DNA of 64,000 nt, taken from assembly GCA_000708835.1 (NCBI GenBank), contig DF237162.1:1-64000 (forward strand), read 5' to 3'. This DNA comes from Klebsormidium nitens (taxonomy: Eukaryota; Streptophyta; Klebsormidiophyceae; Klebsormidiales; Klebsormidiaceae). Shown here in pieces: positions 1 to 12,500 of the stretch. The stretch's first letter is position 1, and the number at the start of each line of letters is the position of its first letter. Under the pieces are notes generated by a model. The model searched no databases, was not told the origin of the DNA, and saw only the letters and a program-made list of their open reading frames with translations. Made by a program: the position numbers and the translations under genes.

Positions 1-640
1 GAACCGGCGCTAGGCGCTCGAATGCTCTAGCTCCCTACGGACTACGGCGAAGGCAAAGGTGTTAAAGGCACTTGACACTGGCGCTAATGCTGGCGCATTG
101 AGGGTTTATATCGACTAATATAAAGTTGGCTCAGCCTTGGGTTAGGTCTCATGGATAACCATTTATTCTCGTAACCATAACCCGTTGGAGTTGCCACGTC
201 ATCCGGGTTTGGTTACAAAACTTGTTGACCCGGGTGTAGGTTCCTGAGCAGCATGCAAAGAGTGGTTGAACCCGTCACCTCAATGCCTCTGCTGGATTGT
301 AGGCGCATTTTCTGTTCTATTGCTGGATTGTGGCCGCGCGGCACCCATTGCTGTGAGTGCGAGTGCCAGCTGGTTTCTGAAGAGTAGATTGTTGTTTCTA
401 CTTGCAAGGCCCTTGTGCATCTGCTCATTCACCTACTCGTTAAGTCTACATGCTGAGAAGGGGTCTTGCCCTGGCCAATTGTCGAAAGCTTTGCAGCCAA
501 GGCCATGCATGCACCAAACGCTGAAGTTCACTACTCGATTTTTAGGGGTTGGTTGCATGCATCGACATCGAAGCTCGTGACAGCCTATCAGGCGAGCATC
601 TTGTAATGACGGACTTCAACTTGCTATTTCGACTCTGCAG
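1..640. other. Left end, no gene recognised
   Basis: No exon could be supported on either strand. Several short open frames exist but show no family signature. A plausible 3' splice site (ctctgcag) ends at 640 and leads into the open frame of the next feature, so part of this stretch may be intron. Confidence 0.4.
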
Positions 641-2236
641 GTTGTCCTGTCCACAGCGTTTAAAGCGCTGGACGAACAAGAGGAAAAGGAGAGAAAGGCG
701 AAGCAGCGGCAGAAGAAACTGAGAGCAAGTGAAGAGCAGAGAAGGTGCGGAGGGCGCAAGAGAAACGCAAACGAAGTTGGCAGGAGCAGGAGAAGGGGGC
801 ACAGGGTCCCCCGTCAAACAGAGCGCGGGAAGGAGGGGGAAAGGGGGGTCACAAAGGGGACGGAACTGTCAGGAAGCGGGGAATTAGACCTTCTGGGGAA
901 GGCGGCGTGGTCCCGTTCAAAGATGCTGGTGCGCACGGGGAAGGGCTGCAAGAGTGCGGGGTTTCAGAGCATGGCCCGCAGGCTGCTGTCAGTCCAAGGT
1001 CCGGGGATGACGGAGGAAAGATACAGAAACGGACGGACGACGGTACAGGGGCAGGGAATAGGCGTAGTCGCTTGGGTGCGTCCAAGGTGTGGTCCGGTCC
1101 GCAACTACGGGACAGCACTTTCAGTGCGGTTGCCAAAGGGTGCGGGGTTTCCGGTAAGGTTGAGAAGACGGACAGCCTGAAGTGGGCCGTGTTAGCGAGC
1201 AATGGGGATGGGGGAGGCGAAATCTTGGTGCGCCATAAGATTGGTGCACGGAGTCGGGGAGGCGCTGCCGTGGCAGGCAATGATGCATTGCATGACGAGG
1301 AGGCTTTGCGGGGGAAACGAATGAAGCGAGTAAACGTCCGGACAATGGAGGGGGCAGCGTCAAGGTTGAAAGGAGCGAACGGGGGTGCATCGGAAGGGGA
1401 CGTGCTACTAAGGCGAATTCAAGGTAGGAGGCCGCTGGCAATAGCAAATTCGGAGGTCTGCTACGGGAGGTGGGTTTACCTGCTGAAAAAGAGTTGTTAC
1501 GCTGATTTCGTCTATCCTGGAGACGGACGTCTAGGAATTCTTTCTTACTCATGCTGTCTGTCTTTCAAATTAAGCCTTTGCAGATCTACTGTTGCTCCGT
1601 TGCTGAAAGGCACGAACGTTTAGTGTTCAGGGCAGCGTTCCTTTTCGTCGGGGGTCAGGTAAACGTTTGAGTATCGGACATTCTGATGGTGATTCTTTCT
1701 TCAGCCGAATGGGGAAGCTCGCACTGGCTTCATTTGTCTTCCATCTTTACGACAAAGCTTTTGTTGTTTTCCCCCCCTACGTTCCCCAACCGCTCAAACC
1801 TTGCAACCATTCCTGGCAGGTTGGGCGATACGCTTGTCGCCACGAAGGTGGTGGATGCGGGGGATCCAGATTGGATGCCAGAAATCCTTAACGAAGGCCG
1901 CGCGTTAACCTCAGCCGGCTCCAGGGGACCATCTTGCCTCGGAAGATCTTCGAGGGTCCCATTAACGAAGGAATGGAGCAACTCTTGGTAACGGAGTATG
2001 TGCCCGGCAGAATGCTGGACACAGTCCGAATCACGGAGAAGACTGCCAAGAGCGCTAGGGAGGCTCTGAAGGCGATTCACAGCGCCGGGTTTGTACATGG
2101 GGACGTCGTGCCCCGGAATATTCTAGTCAAGGACGATGGAACGTGCGTATTCGTAGACCTTGGTAAGGCAAAGAAGGGGCAGAAATTGCGGGAATTCGAG
2201 GAAGAGCAAGCGCACCTAGAATACGCTCTGAGATAG
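641..2236 (+). pseudogene. Frame-broken protein-kinase-like relic with charged N-terminal part
   Basis: The 3' part (about 1934-2236) encodes a kinase C-lobe fragment: catalytic loop HGDVVPRNILV (HxD...N pattern) and VFVDLGKA, where DLG stands in place of DFG. Just upstream, about 1828-1905, another frame encodes a plausible N-lobe piece (LVATKVVD, then an E-containing helix NEGRAL). The two join only if the frame changes near 1905-1915. The region from 641 starts with a lysine/glutamate-rich coiled-coil-like stretch and also changes frame near 740, and a stop lies at 1621. Sequence downstream of the fragment ends soon after the DLG segment, so the C-lobe is truncated. I infer a decayed kinase-like gene. 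Alternatives are unrecognised introns or assembly indels. The family resembles kinase-like proteins that are multicopy in algae and fungi. Confidence 0.4.
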
Positions 2237-3211
2237 GTTACAATCTACGGGGCCGACCCACTCCAATGTATATTGCGTACGAGCTTTCTGGTGCAGCCTA
2301 CAGTCACGAGAGATCAAGATGCTTGACCTAATCTCGACCTTGTATTACCGATTGATTACTTCAATGCCAAGGAGAAAGTTGTCAAATTGAGTGAGCGGCT
2401 CTGCTGATCTTCTTGTCTATATAATTGCATGTGACTGCAATGGGCGCCATTTGCTGGGGGTATGGTGAGTATACATGCACGTGTTACACGCTCCCGATAG
2501 CCAATTGCGTGCACAGTCCCCGGCCAATGATTTATATCATGCAAGACAAACGTACTAGCTCGATTACGTACAGACTCAAATCAACATTAAATTGAACATG
2601 TTCGCTCTGCTAGCTTTCAAGTTTCTTAATCGTGCAAATGCTATAGCAGCGGCATGAACAAGTAAGGCCCACGCTTGCAGCGTTTCATGACCTCATTACC
2701 TTTAAAGCTCATGCGATGGCACATGCCGGTACGTGGCAGAACAGAACGACCGCGACGTGGACTTTGGACTTACTGCATAAAAGTGTCGGATATGCGTTCA
2801 ACGTCAAATCGTGCTCTGTCCGGCTTGGCATGTCCAACTTGATCTCCGGCATAACAAGTCGACCGCAGGTACGATACATTCATGCAATCTAGATTATTGC
2901 GCGGAGTCGCCGAGCCCAGGCTGTCAGGCGAGAAGAGCATGGGAAGCCGAGGCTTCATAATGACGGCCATGGCGTCTCCACTTTGATGAATTCTACTAAA
3001 GATCTTACATCAAATCAAAAGCCGAGACACTCCCCATTTTTTGATACCGGAGTGCTGGTTGAATACCAGACCACATTGTAATCATCCTTGCGATCAGTGT
3101 TACCGAGACAATCTGAACATGGCCTGGACTGCAAACAACTAGCCTCTCGGCCCGAAGCAGGCCTTCTAGAATTCCTCGACAAAAATGACCATTGCGTCCT
3201 TCAAGGCGGCT
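2237..3211. other. Intergenic stretch, nothing recognised
   Basis: No exon, repeat or RNA gene could be supported here. It separates the kinase relic from the 3' end of the EAF6-like gene and probably holds that gene's 3' UTR. Confidence 0.4.
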
Positions 3212-5811
3212 TCATTGGAGGTACGTCTCGACGTCGTTCTCGTCGTACGGGATCGGCGGCCCGCTTTCGGACAGCTGCGGCGAGGGCGCGGACATCTGGT
3301 GCTTCGGACGCTTGTTGTGGTGCGTCCCCGGTTTGGGGCCCGGTTTTCGGCCCTTGGCACTGCAGCCGGCAGAATTAACAGCGTTCAGACGGGTTCAGAG
3401 CGGGAACAGCATATTCAGACGCTGAAGATAGCGCAGGCGTCGATCTGCCAAAAAGGATCGGTCCCCAGCTTGGGACTCGGTTCTGGAGAGTGAAAGCACC
3501 TCAACGACTCCAGTGAAAGCACGATTACCGTTCGTCGGAGATGTCCCTTGATCACTCCAATGGAGAGCTGAATTGTGAAAGAAGGAACACGCAGCCTTTC
3601 CCTTGCTTATTCGCGAGAAGTACGAATGAACAGCGAAATCGGCTCTTCGGTAGAGAACAAAAATGCAGCAAAAACCTTCAACGACCAGCCTGAACGAGCT
3701 TCCTCAATCGCCCACATGAGCATCCGAGCTGCAGAACTTGCAGGTGCGCTCATTACAAGCAGAGAAGCACGATAGGCCTCCGTAAAACTAATCTGCACGG
3801 ACCCTCGACGTTTCGCTCAACATAGCTGTCAGACTCTTGAGAATAATTGCTAGAAATGGGGTTGGCTTGGACCACCCGCTAGAAGAGCAGCAAAAAAGGA
3901 GGAGGGGATCTCACGTTCCACTCCCCGGCAATAAGCCTTTCGGTCGCTGCCCCTTTTCTATCTGCTCGAGCTTACTCTCTGCAGAGGAAGGAGGGACCTG
4001 ATCAGGTCGAGGCAGAGGAACGGGTAACTTCGAGGTCACCCTCACACCCAACTTCGCGAGATGGTAGTTCTCGTTTGTAGAGAGAGGACAATGCCAACGG
4101 CATATGAAGGGTGCTTCCTCTCCTTGTGTCTTAGTGAGATCGTTGGGATTCACTCTGTTCAGATCGTCTGCAGGTCCGCAAGTTAGAGGCAATCAACTGG
4201 TTCCTCGATACACAAGGTTCGGGAAAACAGCAATCACAGGCGTTTGCAGAACGGCCCTCACCTTCTCTTGCGGCCTCAAGCTCTTGTACCTGTAACCAGC
4301 AAATCAGGGCGATCATTTGTGCTTCATTTTTCATTTCTCAAAGCAGAAAAACACCTGTCCTTTGCAAACGGAAAGGGAGCAATGAGTGGTCATACCATTG
4401 GTTCAATTGAGTCCTTGTGAGTGCTCATGGTCCTTTGGCCCTAAGGCTCAGCAAATGTGCACGAAGTTCGATTACAGAGGGCTCTTCCTCACAGAAGCGT
4501 ACTTACTGAAACTGGGTAAGTGAGATGTACCGATGCGATACATTTACTAAGAGCGCAGATTGCTGTCGGAGGTATGATAATTTTTTACATAAGTGGTCTT
4601 GCATCAGAGCATGCCCTTTTTTGGGAAGATGGGTCCTCTGACGAGTCCACTGGTTCTCCTTCGGTAGTTCTCAATGAAGCATGTGGCCGTTTTTAGGAGA
4701 GTTTCTGACGAAACGTTCTTTATCGGACTAGATTGGGGGCAGGCTTTTGCGCAGGTTCTTACTGCGGGAGAAGTTATTGACGACAGCGAGAACAACCGGT
4801 CCTCCACTTTGAAGCCCCTTGACCGCTTGCTGCAGGAAAGTCGCAGGTGTCACCTTGATCCAACGAAGGCTGGGCACATGCAATTGCAGCAGCACTGAAC
4901 GCAAGGCCATTTTCCCCTCCGAATGCTGTCATCGACGATCATCGACGACCAAGCAAGACTGAGATTTGCGATGCGGCTCCAAAATGAAGATGGTGAAAGC
5001 TTGTCACCAACCAACTTTTTAGGGTGGTGGAAAGCTTTAAGTTTCCCCCCCTGCTCTCCCTCAACTCCTACTGTGAACTATTCAAGCCAGAAGAAGCTGC
5101 GTGACGGATTTTTGGTTGTACCGGAGCACCGCAGCATCTGCTCACCTGACCGATTTGGAGTTTGACAGGAAGCCATCAAACCCCTTGAGTACGTTGCCGG
5201 TCGAGCTTGAAGTATCAAGGTAGGTAGTCTCCAGGTCATACACCTGGCGAAAAAGAAGCAAGTAGGCAGCTACTCGGGCATATCATAATTGGAAATCTTA
5301 TATGTTCTCGTGGTGTGTCTGGAGGATATGAGGTGGTGGTAAACTTCTTGGGACTAGTCTTTTGCACAATTTGGAAGTTTCGAATAGATTTGAAACAATA
5401 CTTTGGAAACAATCAGAACGCAGTGTCATGTCACCAGCTGGAAGGCGCATGGTGGTGGTAAGTTTGTGGTGTCCGCCAAGTTCGTTCATGAAAGCTTGAA
5501 CCATACGTGCTACAAGACGTGCACCAAGATCGTCATAAGCATGTGCACTGAAGTCTCTAGTAGGCAAGCTTTACCTGCCTGAGATGGACGTTTTCATGAT
5601 TGCAACCTTTCAATCTGGCCAATCAAATCATCATCCATCTGTGCTTAGAAAGTTCACCACGCTTTTAGAGAATGTCATAGCCGGTGGAATGTTTTCACAC
5701 CTGCTTCTCCACCCCTCGCAGCTCATCTTCCAGCTTCTCCTTCTTCTGCATCAGAAGGGTGAGAGTGCTCTGACCGGTGCCCGCTCCTGGCGCCCGAGCT
5801 GCTGATGTCAT
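3212..5811 (-). CDS. EAF6: EAF6-like subunit of histone acetyltransferase (NuA4/TIP60-type) complex
   Basis: EAF6 is a small nuclear coiled-coil subunit of NuA4-type histone acetyltransferase complexes. Exons on the minus strand: 5811-5701 (coiled coil, LMQKKEKLEDELRGVEKQ), 5243-5146 (VYDLETTYL, then NVLKGFDGFL), 4829-4763 (EDRLFSLSSITSPA), 4289-4262 (VQELEAARE), and a fifth beginning at 4167 (DDLNR). All four joins keep frame (phases 0,2,0,1) with AG/GT sites. The order coiled coil, V/IYDLET, GNVLKGF, EDRLFSLSS is the EAF6 signature as I know it. A basic last exon (3359-3212, KGRKPGPKPGTHHNKRPKHQ to a TGA) lies downstream on the same strand and is probably the C-terminus. The 3' end of exon 5 is unresolved: reading straight through reaches a stop at 3911 instead, giving 186 aa. 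The start ATG at 5811 is the only one in frame before the coiled coil. Confidence 0.82.
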
Positions 5812-6508
5812 GCTGCCGTCGCTATTATCTACAGGATATCAGCAGGCCATGCCACCTTTTAGGACCCATCACAGCATTGCCCTGAACCTTCTTAGCCACT
5901 GCCCCCTGGCACGTATCCAATCTGGCGTCGTTGCAAGCTTTCAAATGCAGCGATTCAACTTGCACGAGCAGAGGGACAGGAGAGCCGCAGGATGGATTTC
6001 AAGTGGATGATTCCAGGGCCAGAATGAAAGCACAGGGCGCTCTTTGCAACTTGGAGAAAATCATTTGCATTCCTAAAGTTTTTCTGGACAGCTCAAACCC
6101 TAATCCACGCTACATATGTAGAGCTCTGTGCAGGGAAGCAAGCTGCAAAACTTGCGTCAACGAAGGGCTTAAACCGCTGGGTTCGGAACATAGCCCTTCA
6201 ATCATTATCGTCGATCGTAGTCATCGAACGGTCAGGATCGCGCAAAACTGGCGCGAATGGTTAGGTGCTGAGCTTCAAATTTTGACCCATGGGGGCCCAT
6301 AATCCAGGGGCTCCAGCTCGAAGTTGTGGTGTAAGAAATGCTTGTATTGAACGTCTGTCTCACTTGAACTCGAAGCAAAGCCGAAGAAGCTTATCAAACC
6401 CCTATTGGCATGGTGTACGGGCTGCATTGCATGCTCTTGATGATTTAGAGAGAGATATTATGCAGTGGAGCGGGTGGCTTTTGCTGTAGATCAGCGTGTG
6501 CTTGGAAG
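5812..6508. promoter_or_regulatory. Shared divergent promoter region EAF6 / CTF18
   Basis: About 700 bp separates the two divergently transcribed start codons, so both promoters must lie here. No clear TATA box or coding exon was recognised. Assigned from gene arrangement only. Confidence 0.5.
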
Positions 6509-9500
6509 ATGGAGGAACCAGACTTTGACGAGCTGGAATGGATGGCCCAGGGAGAGTTTCCTGACGAGGAAGATTTCGAGCCTCCGGAGGACCTGGACGA
6601 ATTTGAGGGTGTGTTTGCAATAGATCTCACTTTAGTCTTAGAACTGCACTTGGTCCTCTCCAGCAATTTGCCCATTAGTCTTCTGTGGAAAAACATCCAT
6701 GCTTTCTCTGAGAAAGCTCCTCCTCGTGCTTAGTGGGCCAATTCAGCTTGCGTTTTGAAAATGTTTTTGGTTCTGATTGGATTGAATGCCAATCGACTTT
6801 AGTAGTCCCCCAGAATTGACCTTTACAACCAAATGGCCCTGTCTTTTCTTGCCAATTTCTGAGGGACCACCTGGAGTAAGTAGAAGGGACTGGTGATCCA
6901 ACTGTTGCTCAACCCAGTTGATTATCATGAGCATGATTTGATATGCTGTTGCAGAGGTGGTGGACACATCCAAAAAGCGAGCAGCGGACGGCCAACCTGA
7001 GAGTAAACCCCCAGTTGTGCTGAATGGTAAGGAAACTCTGCCCTGCTACAGTAGACTATGCCGAGTAGTTTATGAATCGTGAATCGTGGGGTCGGCTCTA
7101 CAACTTGTGAGAGCTATGATGGATTCACCACCAATTGAAAGGAAGCATGGGACCGTTGGCAACCTGCTTCAACGTTCTGCACAGATGTCCTGCTGATTAG
7201 CAGCACAGACAGAATGGAGAACTAGCTTGCAACGCTCAAAGTAAGCGAGGCTCATGGTAACTGATCAATGCAGCACCGGGGAGGGGCACCCCAGTGAAAC
7301 AGATGGCAGACAAACACACTGAACATGTTTCTTGTGGTGACCATCTTGATCAAACCAGAATAAGATGAGGACTTTCTGTTGCACGGCAGGCCTCCCAAAG
7401 AAGCCCCGAACGGAGGAACCCCCAGGCCCTTCCCAGACGGGGGCTCCAAAAGCTAGAGCCTGGTCCCCCCCGCGGCCAACATTCGATGAGCCTGCACCAG
7501 ATGAGGTTCCAAGCACGAGCGGTAGACAGGAGAGGGCGTGGTCACCACCGCGGCCCCCGTCTGGAAGGGGGGATGGCGCATGGTCTCCACCGAGGCCCCC
7601 CCCTGCAGAGGATACAGGTGAAGCGGATGGATCCCTGATGCATTGAGGGTCGTGGGCCTCTCATGAGAGGCCCCTCATGGCGCCCCCGTGAAAAGTGGGG
7701 GCTCTTGTTGCGGCGTTAGTGTGGGCCTCTCTTCCTGGTGGTGACTTGATTGGATGCATCCTTACAGAGGCAGTTTGAGCAAAGCTGTATCGTCTCAAAT
7801 CTTTGTGTGAAACACCCAGCAGGCGGCCCCCCAAGCAGGCTTGCAGTTCACAACTGCCTAGAGCATATAAAATCAAGTTCTGACAAACATAAGGAAAGAG
7901 GGGAACAAAAAGGAGAAGTCAACGATACTTCTGTTGCCTCTGCAGGCTCGCCTTCGACGAGCGCCCGTCCCACATCTCCCCCCCCAGCCAAGAAGCTGTC
8001 CCGCATCGCAGCCGAGATCGAGGGCGACTGCATGCCAATCACGGGGCCGACTGGCGAGCGGGTTTACGCACAGTTGGATGGTGGAGGGGGGTCCAGAGTG
8101 ACCAGTGCAAGGCAGTTGCGAGAGCTGTTTAAAGCGCCTGGGGACAAAAGTGAGGGGCTTGGAGGGAAGCCGTTGCTAGGGGAGCCGATTGAGAAGTTGA
8201 TGGAGAGGATCGAGCAGGAAAGGCTGGAGCAAGCGATCAAGGTGAGCGGCGGGCAAACAGGAGGTGCCAAAGGAAAACGGCGAAGGAAACAAAGACAAAG
8301 TCGTAGAGCATGTTGGTGTGCAGGAATTCGGTAAGGTTTAGAATTCGATTGCTGGCCCCAGTTGCTGGCCCCAGAGACTTTCAAAGCATTAATATTTTGT
8401 TCGGATTGGCCCCTTTCACTTCCCCGCCTGGCACCTACAGAGAGAGGCCGTTTTTCAAGTAAACAACAAAAGCGTGTGCTGCTTTCACTCCTGCAAGTCT
8501 CTTCGACATCTCAAGATAGGTCGCATTGATTTCATTGCGCCAAACTTCATTACATCCCTTGCGAAAGTTCATATTAGTTGAATTCAGATTCAGTTGCGAA
8601 GCTTAGACAACGCGACAATCGCCTTTCTCAGGACTCGGAGGTGCTGGCGCAGAAGCTGCAGGCTGCGTCCGAGACCGACGTCGAGATGTCGGACGGTCCG
8701 CAGGAGGAGATGCTCTGGGTGGATAAGTACGCCCCGCGCGCATTCACCGAGCTGCTGAGCGACGAGCAAACCAACCGGGAGGTCAGAGAGCGGACGATCT
8801 GTTTGCTTTGTGAAAACGGAAACAGGATCTTCGAGAACGGAAACGCAATCTCCGCATTCTTATCGTCTGAATGCGTCGCTTCCCGTTTTGAGCTACGGAT
8901 GGAGCCTGTTACACTAGGGTGTCGCTGGATCCAGTAACTGGAGCAGGCCGACTAAACAACTTTTTAGACGAAAGTAAGGTCACTTAGGGGTTAAATTCAA
9001 TGCAACCTTGAAATGTGCGCGTTATCCTTGGGCACATTGGTACTTGTCAACATTATCTCCAGGACTGCAGAGCATTACAAAGATCAACCTTGAAGGGAGG
9101 CGGGTCGAACTGGATGTCTTCTTCGATATTCATATTGAGAACTAACACTTCCAGATTTCAGGCAGGAAGGTCGCCTTGTGTAGCCTTGGCCTAGACCAGC
9201 TCTTACTTCGACGTCATTCACATGGTGATTGGAAACTAGTCGCTGGACGACATATACGCTGTTCTGTTTTTCTTTCTGGGTTCGGTCTGCTTACATAGAT
9301 ATAACCGAAAGAACGACGGTTTCCGGTCTCCTTGTGGACTTTTACTACTTTCTGTGCATGCCAAGCTCCTGAATCCTAATTTTGGACGAAAACCAAACAG
9401 TTCGGTAATGTGCGGCTTAACATGTTCGAACTCCGCTGAACCTTGCTTCTTCTTTTCTCCCAGGTTCTGCGTTGGATAAAGGAATGGGACCCCTGCGTCT

Positions 9501-12500
9501 TCCACCGCCCCTCCCGGCCCCCGACCTCCTTCGTAGCCCACGCCCCAGTCGCTTCCTACCGGGGAGGCTTCACCGCTCGAGGGGGCAGAAACAGCACGGG
9601 GCTTCAGCCCGGGGGAAGGGGGGGGGACCGTCCCGACTGGAAACATCTGAAGGAGGCAAAGTTTCAGGGGCGCGGAAGGGGGTTTGGTGAGCAGCAGAAT
9701 GGGGGCAGAGGGGGAGGGAGGGGTTTCGGTGAGCAGCAGAATGGGGGCAGAGGGGGAGGAAGGGGTTTTGGTGACGCCCTGCAAGCGCCTGTTTTCAAGA
9801 AGCCGAGCGATGGGAGGCCGGAGCAGAAAGTGAGCTTCATTCGTTGCCCTATCAAGTTCTTGGGTGGTCAGATGTTAAAATTGGTCCAGCAACGGAGTTT
9901 CCAGGATTTTAAAAGATGCGTCAGGGGTTTAAAAGTTCGCGCCAAGAGTAGAAGTGGCGTCTGCTTTGCCCTCTGGTTTCTTTTCCCCGGCAAGAAATTC
10001 AAGATTCGGATAATTCCCAGGGCAGAGGCTGTGCGGGAAGCCCATTCGATGGCTTCAAAAGCAGAAGATTTGCGTCATTTCCCGCTCCTTACGCCAACTC
10101 ATGTCGGAGCGATCGAGGTCAGCGAAAACAAAGCGATGACAAAAGTGAGACAATGCTGGTTCCAAAACCCTTATCTTGGTGGAGAGAAAAGAGTTTTTTA
10201 CCCAAACCGTTTTTCAAGATCAAAAGATGCTGACACGTGGACATTCTCCAGGTGCTGCTGCTGTGCGGGGCGCCGGGCCTGGGGAAGACGACGCTCGCCC
10301 ACGTGGCGGCTCATCATTGCGGATACCGGGTCGTCGAGGTGAAGTGGCAATCTGCTAGTGCAATCTGTATCAAAGGCGTGCAGAAATGTTATCGAGTACT
10401 GCACCTTCGATGACTTGAGTCCTTGACGTCACTTTTCAGAGGTGTATATGGCACCTCTTGGCGACAAATAAATCTCTTTGCACCAAAAGTCTAGCCCCTG
10501 GAGGCCTAGAATTGTGGAAGCAAAACCAGGTCTCCCGGAGAGCTAAGGCGCATCGTGCGATCCCTAATACAGGTGAACGCGAGCGACGACCGCAGTGCGA
10601 ACTCTCTCAAGCAGCGCATCCTGGACGCAGTGCAGATGCAACCGGTCATGGGCGACCGGCGGCCCAACTGCCTGGTGAGAATACGCTCCTGGATATAGAC
10701 CAAAGCCACGTGGACCCATGTCTTAGGCTGTAAGATGCTTTCCAATGAGAGTGGGTTTCTATTTATGAAGATATGCAGTTGCTGGAAGCTGCACGCCTCG
10801 GTTCAAACTGTGCAGCTGCGACCGCATGGAAGTACATGCTCGAAATGTGCTTGATTCATGTAATGACCGTTGTTGGGCCCGCCACTTTTGCGTCTGTCGA
10901 GTGCCCTGAACGGGTGTGAAGACTCCCTCTCTGTCTTACGCCCAGGTCATTGACGAGATCGATGGCGCGTTGAACGGGGCGGAGGGGAAAGGTGCAATCG
11001 ACGCGCTTCTGGCGATCGTAAGTGGTTCCGTGTACCAGCCTCTGCACCTCTGCACATTTGACTTCCACAGAAGCGTTTGGCCTGCAGCGCGCTGATTGTC
11101 CCACTCAAGGAATTAGCAATACTTTCAAACCACAGCAATCGTTGCGATTGGTGCCACGGACCCGTGAACGGGACAGCGGTCTCAGGCTCGTTCGCCCTCT
11201 CTTGCCAATCCAAGAAGAGAATCTCTCACATCGCCGTTCGTCATGTCTCTTCGCTTTAATCTCTTCTAGCCTGACTCATCAGCTGAGTTGGCAGTGCGCG
11301 GAAACGGCGAGACAATGACTACTTTGGGCACACCTTCTTGCCGCTGTAACGACCACGTGCCTCGAAGTAACTGCTTCACGATTGAAACGAGTCCGACGCG
11401 GCGCTTGGGCTGTTCATCCCTTCTGCAATCCAGATTGAGGACGACAGCTCATTTTACTCTTTGCCTGTAGGTAAATGCCGGCGCATCTGGCAGCAGAGAC
11501 TCGGACAAGGATGCAGACGAGGCGGGGGGCAATCACTTGGCGCCCAGCAAGAAGAAGAAAAAGAAGGGCGCCGTCAAGAAGCTCTCCCGGCCGGTCAGTG
11601 GCTCGTTCCCTAAGCTCAAGCCTATCCTCTCTTTGGTTCCCACCAAAAGTGATTGTCCCCTGTGACGAAAACGTGGCAACGTCAGACGTGCTCGGTCGGA
11701 GGGCGATGCGCGTTTTAGAAGGCGCCTCTGGCCTTGCCGTGAATCTGGAACCCTTGCCACTTGATGATGATGATTGCGCGTCGTGAAATCTTGCCAAATT
11801 GCAACAACACCTTCTGCAGTGAAAGGGAGCATAAAATTGGTACGGAGTCGAAAAACGCGGTAGACCGGGAGCTGCTGTCAGTAGTCTCTGTTTCCTTTCT
11901 TCTCAAAGACACTGGCAAATGTGCTTGACAAATGCCAGACCAGCCGTCTTTCTCTCGTAACAACGCTCTGGAAGCCCCTCTGCATTTGGAGGAAATCCCT
12001 CAAACCGTCCTGTTTGAGAGTGCGACGTATTCTTTTCTGTACCTGATGGATTGTGCAACATATCCGGCTGTTGACCTTTTTCAGAGGTTTGAGAGATGCT
12101 TGGTATCAGTAGTCCTAGGAACCGCTCGCTCACCAGGACCGTCAACCCATCCAGAACCCGTCCGGCTAAGATTCTCCTCGACATGATCAGATTCAGGCTC
12201 AAACGACAAAGAGCCTGAGTATCAGATACTTTTCCAACCAGCTGTTTTTCTTGCAAATGTGGCTCCAGGTGATCTGCATTTGCAACGACATGTACGCGCC
12301 CGCGCTCCGGCAACTGCGACAAGTCGCCAAGTAAGTCCCAGGTCTCACCGATCTATTGTCTTCTTCTGGACTCGCTTTCTCGTCACTGTTAAAATAACGG
12401 TGTAAGTAAAGGACGACGCTTCTGGCGCTTCTCATCCGTGTCCGTTGTCTGCCGATGCAAATCCATCATATTGGTCTTCAGCGTCTTTCTAGGATGGGCG

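Noticed and set aside
745-1623. 292-codon open frame before the kinase relic
   Set aside because: Gly/Arg/Ser-rich with low information and overlapping open frames on both strands; the frame does not continue the Lys/Glu-rich start at 641. Treated as part of the relic locus, not as a separate gene.
5298-5567. 89-codon minus-strand frame in the EAF6 gene
   Set aside because: Falls entirely within EAF6 intron 1 and has no splice-compatible role.
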